Assembly (NCBI GenBank): GCA_945483525.1
Contig: CALYRV010000015.1
Coordinates: 1-24,901 of the forward strand
Reading direction: 5' to 3'
Source of the DNA: an uncultured Verrucomicrobiota bacterium
GTDB taxonomy: Bacteria; Verrucomicrobiota; Kiritimatiellia; RFP12; UBA1067
DNA: 24,901 nt
A program made the position numbers and the translations under genes. Below the pieces are notes generated by a model, which did no database searches, was not told the origin of the DNA, and was given only the letters and a program-made list of their open reading frames with translations. How positions within the stretch are numbered: the first letter of the stretch is position 1; each line of letters begins with the position of its first letter. Shown piece by piece: positions 16,888 to 24,507 of this stretch.

Positions 16888-17067
16888 TTACTTGGCGGCG
16901 ACGACTTTGCGTCCCTTGTAGGTACCGCACTTCGGGCATGCACGGTGACTGCGAACGGCCGCACCACAAGCGGGGCACGTCGCGGTCTGGGCGAGAATCG
17001 GCTTCTCGAGGGAAGCAACACGCTCGCGTTTACGACGCTTGGACACACGATTCTTAGGACTTGCCAT
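16888..17067 (-). CDS. rpmF: 50S ribosomal protein L32
   Basis: A 59-residue ribosomal protein. The translation begins MASPKNRVSKRRKRERV and carries the L32 zinc ribbon as CPACG and CPKCG, two pairs of cysteines, ending GRKVVAAK. AAGGAG lies about 9 bases before the ATG, supporting the start. The gene sits 23 bases upstream of plsX and about 60 bases after yceD, with its own promoter. Being a C-plus (zinc-binding) form, no zinc-limitation paralogue is implied by anything visible here. Confidence 0.97.
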   Translation of the reverse strand: MASPKNRVSKRRKRERVASLEKPILAQTATCPACGAAVRSHRACPKCGTYKGRKVVAAK

Positions 17068-17121
17068 TTTCTGTTCTCCTTGGATCTATTCAAACAAAGA
17101 CTTTCCGTCTATTGAGAGTAT

Positions 17122-17127
17122 ATTATA
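17122..17127 (-). promoter_or_regulatory. -10 element for rpmF-plsX-leuS unit
   Basis: The minus strand reads TATAAT, preceded by AATAG, directly abutting the yceD stop codon at 17128-17130. About 54 bases separate it from the rpmF ATG, so the transcript would have a normal leader with the AAGGAG site. This lets rpmF and the genes after it be transcribed independently of the long upstream unit. Confidence 0.55.
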
Positions 17128-17577
17128 CTATTTTTCCGCATCATTAGTCAATGCATCCAACGCCCCCCAACGGTCATCCAAGGGCATTTCGCTCTTCTGC
17201 TCGATTCCTTCGCAATTTTCATCACATATCGGGAAATTAGGCAATTCCAGCAAGACCGCCTCACGAATATCCGCGGTAATATCGACCTCTGGCGAATTGT
17301 CAACGACCTCAAATGAGGCCGTAAAATCCTCGACTTTGATCGTATCATCAAAATCCTTGCCGCACCGAGAACAAACGAGTTCGAAATCCTGCTCAAGATG
17401 TCCACGGACCAGCAACTCGGTACCGAATGCTTGGGCGAACAACCGATAACGAACGCCGCCGAACGGCTTTACAAACTCTTCCTCAATATCAACGCAATCG
17501 ACCTCGCCCTCCAGAGCCTCGCCCTCAGGGTCAAGCCTCGAAACGTCGACGACCAGACTATTGTCGAGCTCCTCCAT
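17128..17577 (-). CDS. yceD: YceD family (DUF177) protein
   Basis: A 149-residue protein of the YceD/DUF177 family, normally encoded beside rpmF. Characteristic parts are VRGHLEQDFELVCSRCGKDF (with a CxxC pair) and DITADIREAVLLELPNFP followed by ICDENCEG (a CxxxxC pair). In E. coli and plants the family is linked to 23S rRNA accumulation or large-subunit assembly; the precise role here is inference. Its ATG lies one base after the LpoB-like gene's stop. Very acidic overall (many Asp/Glu), with no signal peptide, so cytosolic. Confidence 0.9.
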   Translation of the reverse strand: MEELDNSLVVDVSRLDPEGEALEGEVDCVDIEEEFVKPFGGVRYRLFAQAFGTELLVRGHLEQDFELVCSRCGKDFDDTIKVEDFTASFEVVDNSPEVDITADIREAVLLELPNFPICDENCEGIEQKSEMPLDDRWGALDALTNDAEK

Positions 17578-17578
17578 G

Positions 17579-18175
17579 TCAAAAGCCCATGACGGACGTC
17601 TTCATCTCCTTGCGGATCTCCTGTTCATCACTCCAGATGAGCTCTCCGGACTTCAGGTCCTTAAGGTTGAGCGTGAACTTAAAGTAACGGTCCGTGATCC
17701 CATCGATCTGGGAGCGCATCTCGGAAAGCTCGCCATACAGGAACATCTGTGCCGCAGACTGCTGCCCGGCGCGAATCGCCTTGGACTGATCAGTAAGCCC
17801 GTTTAACGCCTGGTCATTCATGAACTGCAGATCATCGGATGACGTCGAATGATCCATGAAACGGAATTTTCGTGAACGAATGAGCTTCGTACGAATCGAG
17901 CTCGTGATGGACCCCATATCAATGTGCATCGTGGACTTGTTCTTGATTCCAGTCATATCAAGAACCGGCTTCTTGCCGCCGATTTCATTAATGAACTCCT
18001 GATCCGCAAGCATCGAATCAACCATCTTCTCGACGGTACGTCGCACGTCCTGAGGTTCAAGCGCGGCGGTCTTCGCCTTCATGTCAAGCTGCGTCTCACG
18101 GGCATGAGTCGTGGCGCAACCGGCCGACACGAGCGCTAACGCCAACGCAGAAACGGAAAGCATAACGATCTTCAT
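17579..18175 (-). CDS. LpoB-like lipoprotein (candidate penicillin-binding-protein activator)
   Basis: A 198-residue predicted outer-membrane lipoprotein. The signal peptide ends in a lipobox VSAGC with Cys20 as the lipidation site. The folded part contains KPVLDMTGIKNKSTMHIDM, IRTKLIRSRKFRFMDHST, MFLYGELSEM and KDLKSGELIWSDEQEIRK, which match the LpoB family. In E. coli LpoB crosses the periplasm to stimulate PBP1b; that it does the same here is inference, and the disordered linker after Cys20 is shorter than in E. coli. AAAGGAG precedes the ATG. Neighbours are the COG3014-like lipoprotein gene upstream and yceD downstream. Confidence 0.8.
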   Translation of the reverse strand: MKIVMLSVSALALALVSAGCATTHARETQLDMKAKTAALEPQDVRRTVEKMVDSMLADQEFINEIGGKKPVLDMTGIKNKSTMHIDMGSITSSIRTKLIRSRKFRFMDHSTSSDDLQFMNDQALNGLTDQSKAIRAGQQSAAQMFLYGELSEMRSQIDGITDRYFKFTLNLKDLKSGELIWSDEQEIRKEMKTSVMGF

Positions 18176-18186
18176 TGTCTTCTCCT

Positions 18187-19449
18187 TTATTTGAGTTTGA
18201 TTACCCTTGAAATCCTCGGTCCGCCGAACTCAGCGACCCACAGGAGCTTCGTCTCGCCGGCCGCGAGCGAAACCGTCTCTCCGAACACCTGATAGTCTCC
18301 CGGCGACATATCATTATCCTCCCACACCTCGACAGACGCCGGTAGCGTCCTCCACGAACGCGTGTCTGCACGACGCATCGCCGAAATAACCGCATTCCCG
18401 AGCAACACCCCGAGCTGCACGTATTCATTGCCGTTGTTGTTGGCCACCGCCTGAGCCGCCGCCTGCGTGGCGGCACGGGTGATATTACGCGCAATGATTC
18501 CCGGCAAATGCTCCTTAAGATCCCTCGCGCCCAACGCCAGCACGTCCAGCGCCGTATCCGGAGTGCGAGCACACAGACTCGCATCATATGTCGGAATGTC
18601 AATGGACATCGCGGTATAAATCGGCACCGGCACCTTTACCGACTTGCGCATCGGGACAAAATCACGATCGCGGATCGCCACTAATCGCGCCTTTCCAGAT
18701 CTCGGCGCCACCCAATGATCTGCTCTCTCGCAATCATTGGAAAACACTGCGTTCCGAGGAAGAATCGCCGCGGCCTTGCGATACGACTGCCAAGCCATGT
18801 CGAGGTCTCCGTCCGTCTCGAAAAGCACCCCCGTAAGCCACCAGAGCACAGGATTTTCCCACGAACAACGAGTCTCAGCGATCAACGTCTGAAGATTTCC
18901 TCCCTGATCGTCGTAGAGTTGCTGAGCTCCGCGGTCGGAACTCATGGACGCCTTCGCGACGTCCGGACCGTACTCGTCCGCCAGATGATCCTGCACATAC
19001 ACCGCGAGTCGCGCATCCGCCATCGCATCATCACGCTTGCCGGCGAAAAGCTGCGACAGGATTCCGTACTGCAACGCGAAGTTAAGTTCGTAAGGAGGCA
19101 GATAATACTCCCGCGTCCTGTCATCGGTGATCGTCGAAGCCAGCACCGTGTTACCGACATCGCCAAGCTTGATCTTGGGATTCTGCTCCTTACGGTCCAC
19201 TGCAGTGTCCACCCCCCGACGGAACCATCCGTCCGCCTTGTCGAAATCGCCGGAAAGCATACTCACGCGGCCCGCCTCGACCATGCCTAGATTCTTAGAA
19301 TAATAGCTGTCCGCGAGATCGACGGACCACTCTTCGGCCGCGGCGAAATCGCCGCGCTTCATCGCGTCAATCGCCCCGACCGCATCCGTATCCACGGAAA
19401 CACAGCCCGCGAACACGAAGGCAGATACAACTAACGCAAGGAACTTCAT
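18187..19449 (-). CDS. COG3014-like TPR lipoprotein
   Basis: A 420-residue predicted lipoprotein. The lipobox VFAGC puts the lipidated Cys at 16. Residues about 20-260 contain helical, TPR-like repeats (AIDAMKRGDFAAAEEWS, MLSGDFDKADGWFRRG, LFETDGDLDMAWQSYRKAA). The C-terminal half is a predicted beta-rich domain interrupted by an Ala-rich segment (ITRAATQAAAQAVANNNGNE) that recurs in this family. I use ATG 19449, which gives a proper signal peptide and overlaps the upstream stop by four bases (ATGA); the longer frame to 19587 adds an arginine-rich tail with no support. Function is unknown. It is found here with LpoB- and YcfL-like genes, which suggests an envelope role. Confidence 0.75.
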   Translation of the reverse strand: MKFLALVVSAFVFAGCVSVDTDAVGAIDAMKRGDFAAAEEWSVDLADSYYSKNLGMVEAGRVSMLSGDFDKADGWFRRGVDTAVDRKEQNPKIKLGDVGNTVLASTITDDRTREYYLPPYELNFALQYGILSQLFAGKRDDAMADARLAVYVQDHLADEYGPDVAKASMSSDRGAQQLYDDQGGNLQTLIAETRCSWENPVLWWLTGVLFETDGDLDMAWQSYRKAAAILPRNAVFSNDCERADHWVAPRSGKARLVAIRDRDFVPMRKSVKVPVPIYTAMSIDIPTYDASLCARTPDTALDVLALGARDLKEHLPGIIARNITRAATQAAAQAVANNNGNEYVQLGVLLGNAVISAMRRADTRSWRTLPASVEVWEDNDMSPGDYQVFGETVSLAAGETKLLWVAEFGGPRISRVIKLK

Positions 19450-20414
19450 TGAGCGAGCTTGATCCGATCGGCACCACCGACATCGCGCCAATTGGAGGAG
19501 TCGATATTGATCTTGATGCCGCGTTCCTTGGCAGCCTCGGCGTAACGGCGGGCGAGATCGGCTCGAAGCGCCTCGACCGAGCCCCACTTGGCGACCCCTT
19601 CGTCGGATAACTCAAGCGCGACGTCAAGGTTCATACCCTCGGCAACGCTCACCGTCGCCTCATAAGGCTTCATCCACGCACGGGTAACCCGGATCTTGTG
19701 AAGACCCTTCCCCGCCTTGAAATCGCCAGGAGCCGATCCGATCACGACACCATCGAGCTCAACCGCTGCACAGCCGACGACCTTGCGCAACTCCACGAGC
19801 TGTTCGCCCTTCGTGCCTTTGGTCTGAGACTCCAGCTCCGCGATCGTCTTATCAATCGAAGTGCTGACATGGAATCCGACTTCGTTCGCCTTGATTTCGG
19901 CAGGCGAACGCCATTTCGGAGCCTTCACCGCCAGCGCCGCGGTCACATCGGCCGCCCACTGGTCGAACAGATTCTCGTAATAGTTCATCGGATCATCCAC
20001 GGCGTCCAGCACCGGGAAGGTACGGAACCAGGTCGGAAGTCCGTCGACCGAATCCCCGTTAACATCCGTGATTTTGAGCGTCATCCTGAGCGTAAAGACC
20101 GTATTGAGCCGGCCACCCATATTGCGCTTCACCGAGCCCGCGCCAACGATGCCGGCGACGGCCACGTAGTCGCAACCGATCTGCTTCGCGACATTCGGAG
20201 AACCGTTGAAGGCGTCCGTAGCCAACGTCGAATCGACAACCGTAAAGCCGGGAATCTCGGCGATCGAACCGATGAGCCGCTCACGAACCCCACCGACGGC
20301 GGCATCCATCCCGGCGGTCTGCGTGCGGTTCTGAACAAATACCGCCACCCGCTTGTCCGCCGCGAATCCAATGGATGCTAAAAACCCTAATGCGACGAAA
20401 ATGGCACTCTTCAT
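19446..20414 (-). CDS. Exported CsgG-like protein with a PEGA domain
   Basis: A 322-residue secreted or periplasmic protein with a cleavable signal peptide (1-18, cut after GFA) and no lipobox. Residues about 20-165 (VAVFVQNRTQ, VRERLIGSIAEIPGFTVVDS, CDYVAVAGIVGAGS) have the pattern of CsgG/TolB-N-like assembly-protein domains. Residues about 217-262 (ELDGVVIGSAPGDFKAGKGLHKIRV broken by loops) form a PEGA repeat, a surface beta module. The C-terminus is an amphipathic helix rich in charged residues, then a short beta strand. TAAGGAG overlaps the upstream stop, indicating coupled translation with the YcfL-like gene. The exact role is unknown; envelope assembly is plausible. Confidence 0.7.
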   Translation of the reverse strand: MKSAIFVALGFLASIGFAADKRVAVFVQNRTQTAGMDAAVGGVRERLIGSIAEIPGFTVVDSTLATDAFNGSPNVAKQIGCDYVAVAGIVGAGSVKRNMGGRLNTVFTLRMTLKITDVNGDSVDGLPTWFRTFPVLDAVDDPMNYYENLFDQWAADVTAALAVKAPKWRSPAEIKANEVGFHVSTSIDKTIAELESQTKGTKGEQLVELRKVVGCAAVELDGVVIGSAPGDFKAGKGLHKIRVTRAWMKPYEATVSVAEGMNLDVALELSDEGVAKWGSVEALRADLARRYAEAAKERGIKINIDSSNWRDVGGADRIKLAQ

Positions 20415-20425
20415 GATTCCGCTCC

Positions 20426-20830
20426 TTATTCCACATCGATGATTTCACGAATCTGCATCTTCGCCGCGACACCCTTCGCGCTCGGCGCCATGCCGGATAC
20501 CGTAAGGACGTCATTACCGTCGATGACATACGTACGATAAGGCTTGCCGTCCGAATCGATCTCCATACCTTCGGCATCCATCCACACGATCCGAGCCTGC
20601 AGTCGCTGACGACGACGGGTGGTGGACTCGATCGTCATCGTCGCCCGCTTGATGCCGTCACCATTATCACCATAAGTCACCTTACGGACTTTAACGCGAT
20701 TCGAAAGCCGATAGGAATCTTCAAGTACGGAGGCATCTCCGGTCTCGGCATCAAGCATGACCCGTGTGCCGCGCGTGTCGGCACAACCCGCAACCGCCGC
20801 TACCGCCGCAATCAATAACATCTTCTTCAT
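20426..20830 (-). CDS. YcfL-like (DUF1425) lipoprotein
   Basis: A 134-residue predicted lipoprotein. The signal peptide runs MKKMLLIAAVAAVAGC with Cys16 as the lipidation site, followed by a single domain (YRLSNRVKVRKVTYGDNG, ATMTIESTTRRRQRLQARIVWMD region) with the strand pattern of YcfL. In E. coli ycfL lies next to lpoB, and here an LpoB-like gene is three genes downstream, which fits a shared envelope cluster. I use ATG 20830, one base after the preceding stop; the frame extends 15 residues further without a ribosome-binding site. Function unknown beyond association with this cluster. Confidence 0.7.
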   Translation of the reverse strand: MKKMLLIAAVAAVAGCADTRGTRVMLDAETGDASVLEDSYRLSNRVKVRKVTYGDNGDGIKRATMTIESTTRRRQRLQARIVWMDAEGMEIDSDGKPYRTYVIDGNDVLTVSGMAPSAKGVAAKMQIREIIDVE

Positions 20831-20831
20831 T

Positions 20832-21170
20832 TCAGAAGCTCCAGTTGAAAATCGGAAGAAAAGGAATGTCATCACCGGCGATTACGTTCACGACACCAAG
20901 CTGCACCCCGTAAGCGCGGTCGGCGATATTCACGACCCCGAGCTGAAGACCGGAGAACTCGTAGACATCGTTCCAGATGCCGATCTGAAGCCCCTTGATA
21001 TTCCAGTCTCCCCAAGGAAGCCCCACCGGACCGGCCAGCGTGAGCGCAAACGGAGTCCATTCCGTCATACAACCCTCACGACTGTCAGAACGAACCGGCT
21101 TGAGCTTCGCCTCAGCGGCTGAAACGGACAACATGCCGAACAACGCGAACGCAAGCAACAAGCGCTTCAT
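20832..21170 (-). CDS. LA_2272-type surface-repeat protein, small
   Basis: A 112-residue exported protein with signal peptide 1-19 (cut near SAAEA). The mature part has three imperfect repeats of the form GLQIGIWN, GLQLGVVN and GVQLGVVN, each ending in an Asn, typical of the LA_2272 surface-repeat family described from Leptospira. Such repeats suggest a beta-strand-rich outer-membrane or surface protein. AAGGAGG precedes the ATG at 21170 in the 24-base gap after transketolase, so it belongs to the same unit. Only three repeats make it short for the family. No partner is known. Confidence 0.65.
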   Translation of the reverse strand: MKRLLLAFALFGMLSVSAAEAKLKPVRSDSREGCMTEWTPFALTLAGPVGLPWGDWNIKGLQIGIWNDVYEFSGLQLGVVNIADRAYGVQLGVVNVIAGDDIPFLPIFNWSF

Positions 21171-21194
21171 TCCTTACCTCCTTATTGTATTGTA

Positions 21195-23141
21195 TTAAGC
21201 GTCCACCAACGCCTTGGCGGCGTTGTAGACATTCTCCACAGTAAATCCGAACTTCTCGGCCAAGACCTTGTACGGAGCGGACGCCCCGTAATGATCCATC
21301 GTAACATACGCCGTGCGGCGGAAATCAAGGCGAAAACGATCAAGCCCAAACCTGGTGCCAGCCTCGACAATCACGCGCTTCACCATCTCCTGCGGCAACA
21401 CCTGACAACGATACTCCGGCGTGGTCTCACGGTGGAACCGCTCGACACACGGGAAGGACGCGACCCGTACACCGACACCCTCCGCGGCAAGCCGCTTCGC
21501 AGCCTCAATCGCAAGGTAAACCTCAGATCCGGAAGCAAGGAAGAGAATCGTATTGGCGTTCTGCGGACCAGCCTTGAAAATGGCATAGCCGCCCTTCGCA
21601 ACACCTTCGGCCGTCACACCCTCAAGCACTGGGACATTCTGCCGAGTGGTCAGAAGGCACGCCGGGCCCTTGGATGCGCAAAGAATCTCCGCCCACGCAT
21701 AAGCGGTTTCATTCGCGTCGGCCGGACGCCACGTCCAGACGTTAGGCATCGCACGAAGCGCGGCGATATGCTCGACCGGCTCATGAGTCGGCCCATCTTC
21801 CCCGACATAGAAGCTGTCATGCGAGAACACGAAGATTGACGGCACGTTCATCAGCGCAGCGAGACGAATCGCCGGACGGCAATAGTCGGAAAACACGAAA
21901 AATGTCGCGCCGTAGCCGCGCAACCCCTCGCCGAACGCAGTGAAACCATTGACTATTGCAGTCATTGCGATCTCACGGATACCGAAATGGATGTTCCTCC
22001 CGTCGAAAGATCCCTGCCCAATGTCCCCCATCCCCTTGAGAATGGTCTTGTTGGACGGCCCCAGGTCGGCAGATCCGCCGACAAGCCCCGGAACCAGCGG
22101 AGCGAGCGCATTCATCACCTCGCCGCATGCGGAACGCGTGGCGACGCTCTTGCCAACCTCATAACGGGGCAATGCACAAAGAAGCTCGGTACGGTTCGCC
22201 ATCTTGAAGGAAATCCTCTCGGATGCCTTTGCAACCCGCCGGGCATAACGATGCTGTGCAGCGGAGCGGACAGCGAAGAGATCATAAACCTCCTGCGGAA
22301 CAAAGAAGCTCTTCTCGGGGTCGAACCCGAGCGTCTTCTTGGCGCCAGCAAGCTCTTCCCCGCCGAGTGGAGCCCCGTGAGAATCGGCCGAGTCCTGTTT
22401 CGTGGGCGCACCGTATCCGATGTGAGTCGTGAAAATCACCAACACAGGCTGCCCAGAGAACTTCTCGGCACGTTTGAGCACACGCCCGATCTGATCGAAA
22501 TCATGCCCGTCGGCCTCGAAAACCTTCCACCCATAGCTCTCAAAACGCTTCTTAGCGTCATCAGCCATCGCGATCTCGGTCTTACCCTCGATCGTGATGT
22601 GATTGGAATCATAGAGAAGGACAAGATCATCGAGCTTCATCGCGCCAGCCCAACTGCAGGCTTCGTGGGAAATGCCTTCCTCAAGATCTCCGTCACCGCA
22701 GACAATCCAGGTCTTGTTGCCGATCTTCGCCTTCTTCGCGGCAAGCGCGAGACCGATGCCCATCGCAATGCCTTGACCGAGAGGACCGGTAGTGACCTCA
22801 ACACCAGGCATCACACCACGCTCAGGATGACCGGCGCAACGGCTACCCCACTGACGAAAGGCCTTGAGCTCGTCCATCGTAACCCCGCCCATGCCAGAGA
22901 GATGAAAGAGCGCGTAAACGATCGAAGACGCATGCCCGCCCGAGAATACGAGCCGATCGCGCTCCCTCCAGGAAGGATTGGTCGGATCGACATTAAGATT
23001 GTTGAACCAGAGAGAAGTGACAAAATCGGCCATTCCCATCGGAGCCCCAGGATGCCCCGAGTTCGCCTTCTCGATCATGTCGGCGCAAAGGCAACGGATG
23101 GTATTGGACGCGAGTCTGAGCTGTTCGTTATTCGTTTTCAT
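21195..23141 (-). CDS. tkt: Transketolase
   Basis: A thiamine-diphosphate enzyme moving two-carbon units between sugar phosphates in the pentose phosphate pathway. The 648 residues include ANSGHPGAPMGMA (N-terminal substrate/ThDP loop), GPLGQGIAMGIG, CGDGDLEEGISHEA (ThDP-Mg motif), DSNHITIEG, GGSADLGPSNKT, HFGIREIAMTAIVNG, FVFSDYCRPAIRLAALM, HDSFYVGEDGPTHEPVEHIA and the C-terminal MDHYGASAPYKVL. Length is normal. I take ATG 23141, with GGAG 5 bases before it; GTG 23147 is possible. The TATAAT box ends 11 bases upstream of the ATG, so the leader is about 4 bases and the GGAG may not be transcribed. It heads the unit that continues through the lipoprotein cluster. Confidence 0.97.
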   Translation of the reverse strand: MKTNNEQLRLASNTIRCLCADMIEKANSGHPGAPMGMADFVTSLWFNNLNVDPTNPSWRERDRLVFSGGHASSIVYALFHLSGMGGVTMDELKAFRQWGSRCAGHPERGVMPGVEVTTGPLGQGIAMGIGLALAAKKAKIGNKTWIVCGDGDLEEGISHEACSWAGAMKLDDLVLLYDSNHITIEGKTEIAMADDAKKRFESYGWKVFEADGHDFDQIGRVLKRAEKFSGQPVLVIFTTHIGYGAPTKQDSADSHGAPLGGEELAGAKKTLGFDPEKSFFVPQEVYDLFAVRSAAQHRYARRVAKASERISFKMANRTELLCALPRYEVGKSVATRSACGEVMNALAPLVPGLVGGSADLGPSNKTILKGMGDIGQGSFDGRNIHFGIREIAMTAIVNGFTAFGEGLRGYGATFFVFSDYCRPAIRLAALMNVPSIFVFSHDSFYVGEDGPTHEPVEHIAALRAMPNVWTWRPADANETAYAWAEILCASKGPACLLTTRQNVPVLEGVTAEGVAKGGYAIFKAGPQNANTILFLASGSEVYLAIEAAKRLAAEGVGVRVASFPCVERFHRETTPEYRCQVLPQEMVKRVIVEAGTRFGLDRFRLDFRRTAYVTMDHYGASAPYKVLAEKFGFTVENVYNAAKALVDA

Positions 23142-23152
23142 AATCACTCCAT

Positions 23153-23161
23153 ATTATATCA
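23153..23161 (-). promoter_or_regulatory. Extended -10 promoter for transketolase
   Basis: The minus strand reads TGATATAAT, inside the 15-mer (23151-23165) that is also found exactly upstream of trpS. The hexamer ends 11 bases before the tkt ATG at 23141. It is close to a mirror image of the -10 region of the divergent regulator gene at 23201-23215, with 13 of 15 positions matching in inverted orientation. Confidence 0.7.
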
Positions 23162-23184
23162 TAATTCAGCGCCCATCTTCCTTC

Positions 23185-23213
23185 TGCACATAGCGTGTGT
23201 AATATGATACAAT
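23185..23213 (+). promoter_or_regulatory. Promoter for the XylR-like regulator gene
   Basis: TGCACA at 23185-23190 (four of six consensus bases) and TACAAT at 23208-23213, with a 17-base spacer and a TG at 23205-23206, form a plausible sigma-70-type promoter. The hexamer ends only 7 bases before the ATG, so transcription would begin at or next to the start codon. An alternative -10, TATGAT, lies at 23203-23208. Confidence 0.6.
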
Positions 23214-23220
23214 ATCGAGC

Positions 23221-24360
23221 ATGAAAAAAATCAGCAAGCATTATAAACTTCTCATCTCCCTCGATCAGCGGCATACCGCGAGACAGCGGATCATCGGCGG
23301 CATTTTGCGCTGGAGTATGATTCACATGAACTGGGACGTCGAGTTCGCGTGCGAACCATTGGGCGGGCACAGCGACTTGCGCAAATACCTCGACTGGGGA
23401 GCGGACGCGCTGATCATCGATGAAAGCCACGAGAACCTGACGGATGCCGAACTGCTGAAGATCTCCGGCGGCCGCGTTGTATTCGCCAACTGCCGCGACC
23501 GGAAAATCAAGGGGCTCCTCTACGCGATCCTCGGTTCAGACGACGAGACCATCGGGCGTCGAGCGGCAGAGATCCTGATCAAGAACGGACTCACCAACTT
23601 CGCGTTCGTCCCCTGGTCGTCGCCCTCCCGCTGGAGCAACGGCCGCGGACAGAACTTTGTCAAATTCGTCGAATCAAAAGGCTTCAAGGCGTCCGTCGTC
23701 AACGAGATCTCCGGAGAGGCGCTCAGCGCCCTGCCCAAACCATGCGGAGTCTTCTGCGCCAACGACATCCGCGCGCGGCAGGTCATTCTCGAATGCGGGC
23801 GCTCCGGTATCGCCGTTCCCAAAGACATCCAGGTGCTCGGCGTTGACGACAACGAATTCCTCTGCGACAACACCGACCCCTCAATTTCCTCGGTATTGCT
23901 CGAATTCGACCGCGGCGGCTTCATCTCGGCGGACTGGCTCTCTAAACAAATCAACAAGCCCTGCGAGACCCCGGCGAAACCCGACCTGCTCGTATTCCCC
24001 TGCATTGCGGTGATCGAGCGTCTCTCGACTTGCGGCGTCAACGCCACAATGCGCTATATCGATGTCGCCCGGACCTTTATTCGCAAGAACGGACTCAAGA
24101 ACATCAGCGTCAAAGACGTCGCCGGTGCCGCCGGCGTATCCGTCAGTCTGCTCCAGCGTGACTACCCGAAGATCACAGGGCGCACCATGGTGGAGGAACT
24201 CATCCAGGTCCGCCTCAACGAGACGAAACGGCTGTTGCGCAAGACCACGATGCCAATTGAATCCATCCACACCCTCTGCGGCTTCAAGTCTTCATCCTAC
24301 CTGAAGAACCTCTTCAAGCGCCGCACCGGAAAGACGATGTCCGCCTTCCGCGCACAATAA
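23221..24360 (+). CDS. XylR-like AraC-family transcriptional regulator with periplasmic-binding-type sensor
   Basis: A 379-residue cytosolic regulator. Residues about 8-265 have the LacI/periplasmic-binding-protein-like sensor fold (LLISLDQRHTARQRIIGGILRWS, ADALIIDES, KPCGVFCANDIRARQVILECGRSGIAVPKDI region, VLGVDDNEFLCD). Residues about 275-378 form the AraC double helix-turn-helix (ISVKDVAGAAGVSVSLLQRD, then TMPIESIHTLCGFKSSSYLKNLFKRRTGKTMSAF). This domain order is that of E. coli XylR, whose sensor binds xylose; ligand here is unknown. It is divergent from transketolase across 79 bases, so it may regulate itself and/or tkt. The only Shine-Dalgarno candidate is a CGAG just before ATG 23221, which is weak. 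Such regulators are often numerous in Kiritimatiellota/Lentisphaerota. Confidence 0.9.
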   Translation: MKKISKHYKLLISLDQRHTARQRIIGGILRWSMIHMNWDVEFACEPLGGHSDLRKYLDWGADALIIDESHENLTDAELLKISGGRVVFANCRDRKIKGLLYAILGSDDETIGRRAAEILIKNGLTNFAFVPWSSPSRWSNGRGQNFVKFVESKGFKASVVNEISGEALSALPKPCGVFCANDIRARQVILECGRSGIAVPKDIQVLGVDDNEFLCDNTDPSISSVLLEFDRGGFISADWLSKQINKPCETPAKPDLLVFPCIAVIERLSTCGVNATMRYIDVARTFIRKNGLKNISVKDVAGAAGVSVSLLQRDYPKITGRTMVEELIQVRLNETKRLLRKTTMPIESIHTLCGFKSSSYLKNLFKRRTGKTMSAFRAQ

Positions 24361-24363
24361 TGG

Positions 24364-24461
24364 CGACATCGATTTTGACGCGCCGGTTTTTCGCCTAAGC
24401 GCGCTTGCGCGCGTGATTCGTACCCAAGCGGCGAAAAAGAAAGGCCGCAAAATCGATGTCG
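24364..24461. repeat. Large imperfect inverted repeat in the convergent intergenic region
   Basis: Outer arms are a perfect 14-bp pair: CGACATCGATTTTG at 24364-24377 and its complement at 24448-24461. Inner arms are a perfect 9-bp pair: TTTTTCGCC at 24387-24395 with GGCGAAAAA at 24430-24438. A 9-base internal mismatch lies between them and the loop is 34 bases, itself holding a CGCGC-TT-GCGCG hairpin. It could be an elaborate terminator or a dispersed palindromic element. Confidence 0.75.
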
Positions 24462-24463
24462 AC

Positions 24464-24507
24464 CCGGCTTTCCCGCCGGAAATCCGCGGCGCATCCGACG
24501 CGGATTT
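24464..24507. other. Two consecutive small hairpins after the large inverted repeat
   Basis: CCGGC (24464-24468) pairs with GCCGG (24475-24479). AAATCCGCG (24480-24488) pairs perfectly with CGCGGATTT (24499-24507) over a 10-base loop. With the inverted repeat just before them and a weaker CGAGC/GCTCG pair at 24510-24540, they make a run of stems. The remaining part of the 24361-24625 gap, about 24541-24609, shows nothing recognisable. Confidence 0.55.

Noticed and set aside
16865..16978. N-terminal extension of PlsX
   Set aside because: The extension lies over the rpmF coding sequence and encodes nothing typical. The ATG at 16864 starts exactly with the conserved PlsX N-terminus.
17068..17121. 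Ribosomal-protein leader or riboswitch before rpmF
   Set aside because: The leader is only about 50 bases with an ordinary AAGGAG site and no conserved structure that I could recognise.
19450..19587. N-terminal extension of the COG3014-like lipoprotein
   Set aside because: It would hide the signal peptide and lipobox behind an Arg-rich stretch and overlaps the end of the CsgG/PEGA-type gene by about 140 bases.
24364..24461. Integron attC site or insertion-sequence remnant
   Set aside because: The size and fold are suggestive, but I found no GTTRRRY/RYYYAAC core boxes, no transposase fragment and no target-site duplication.
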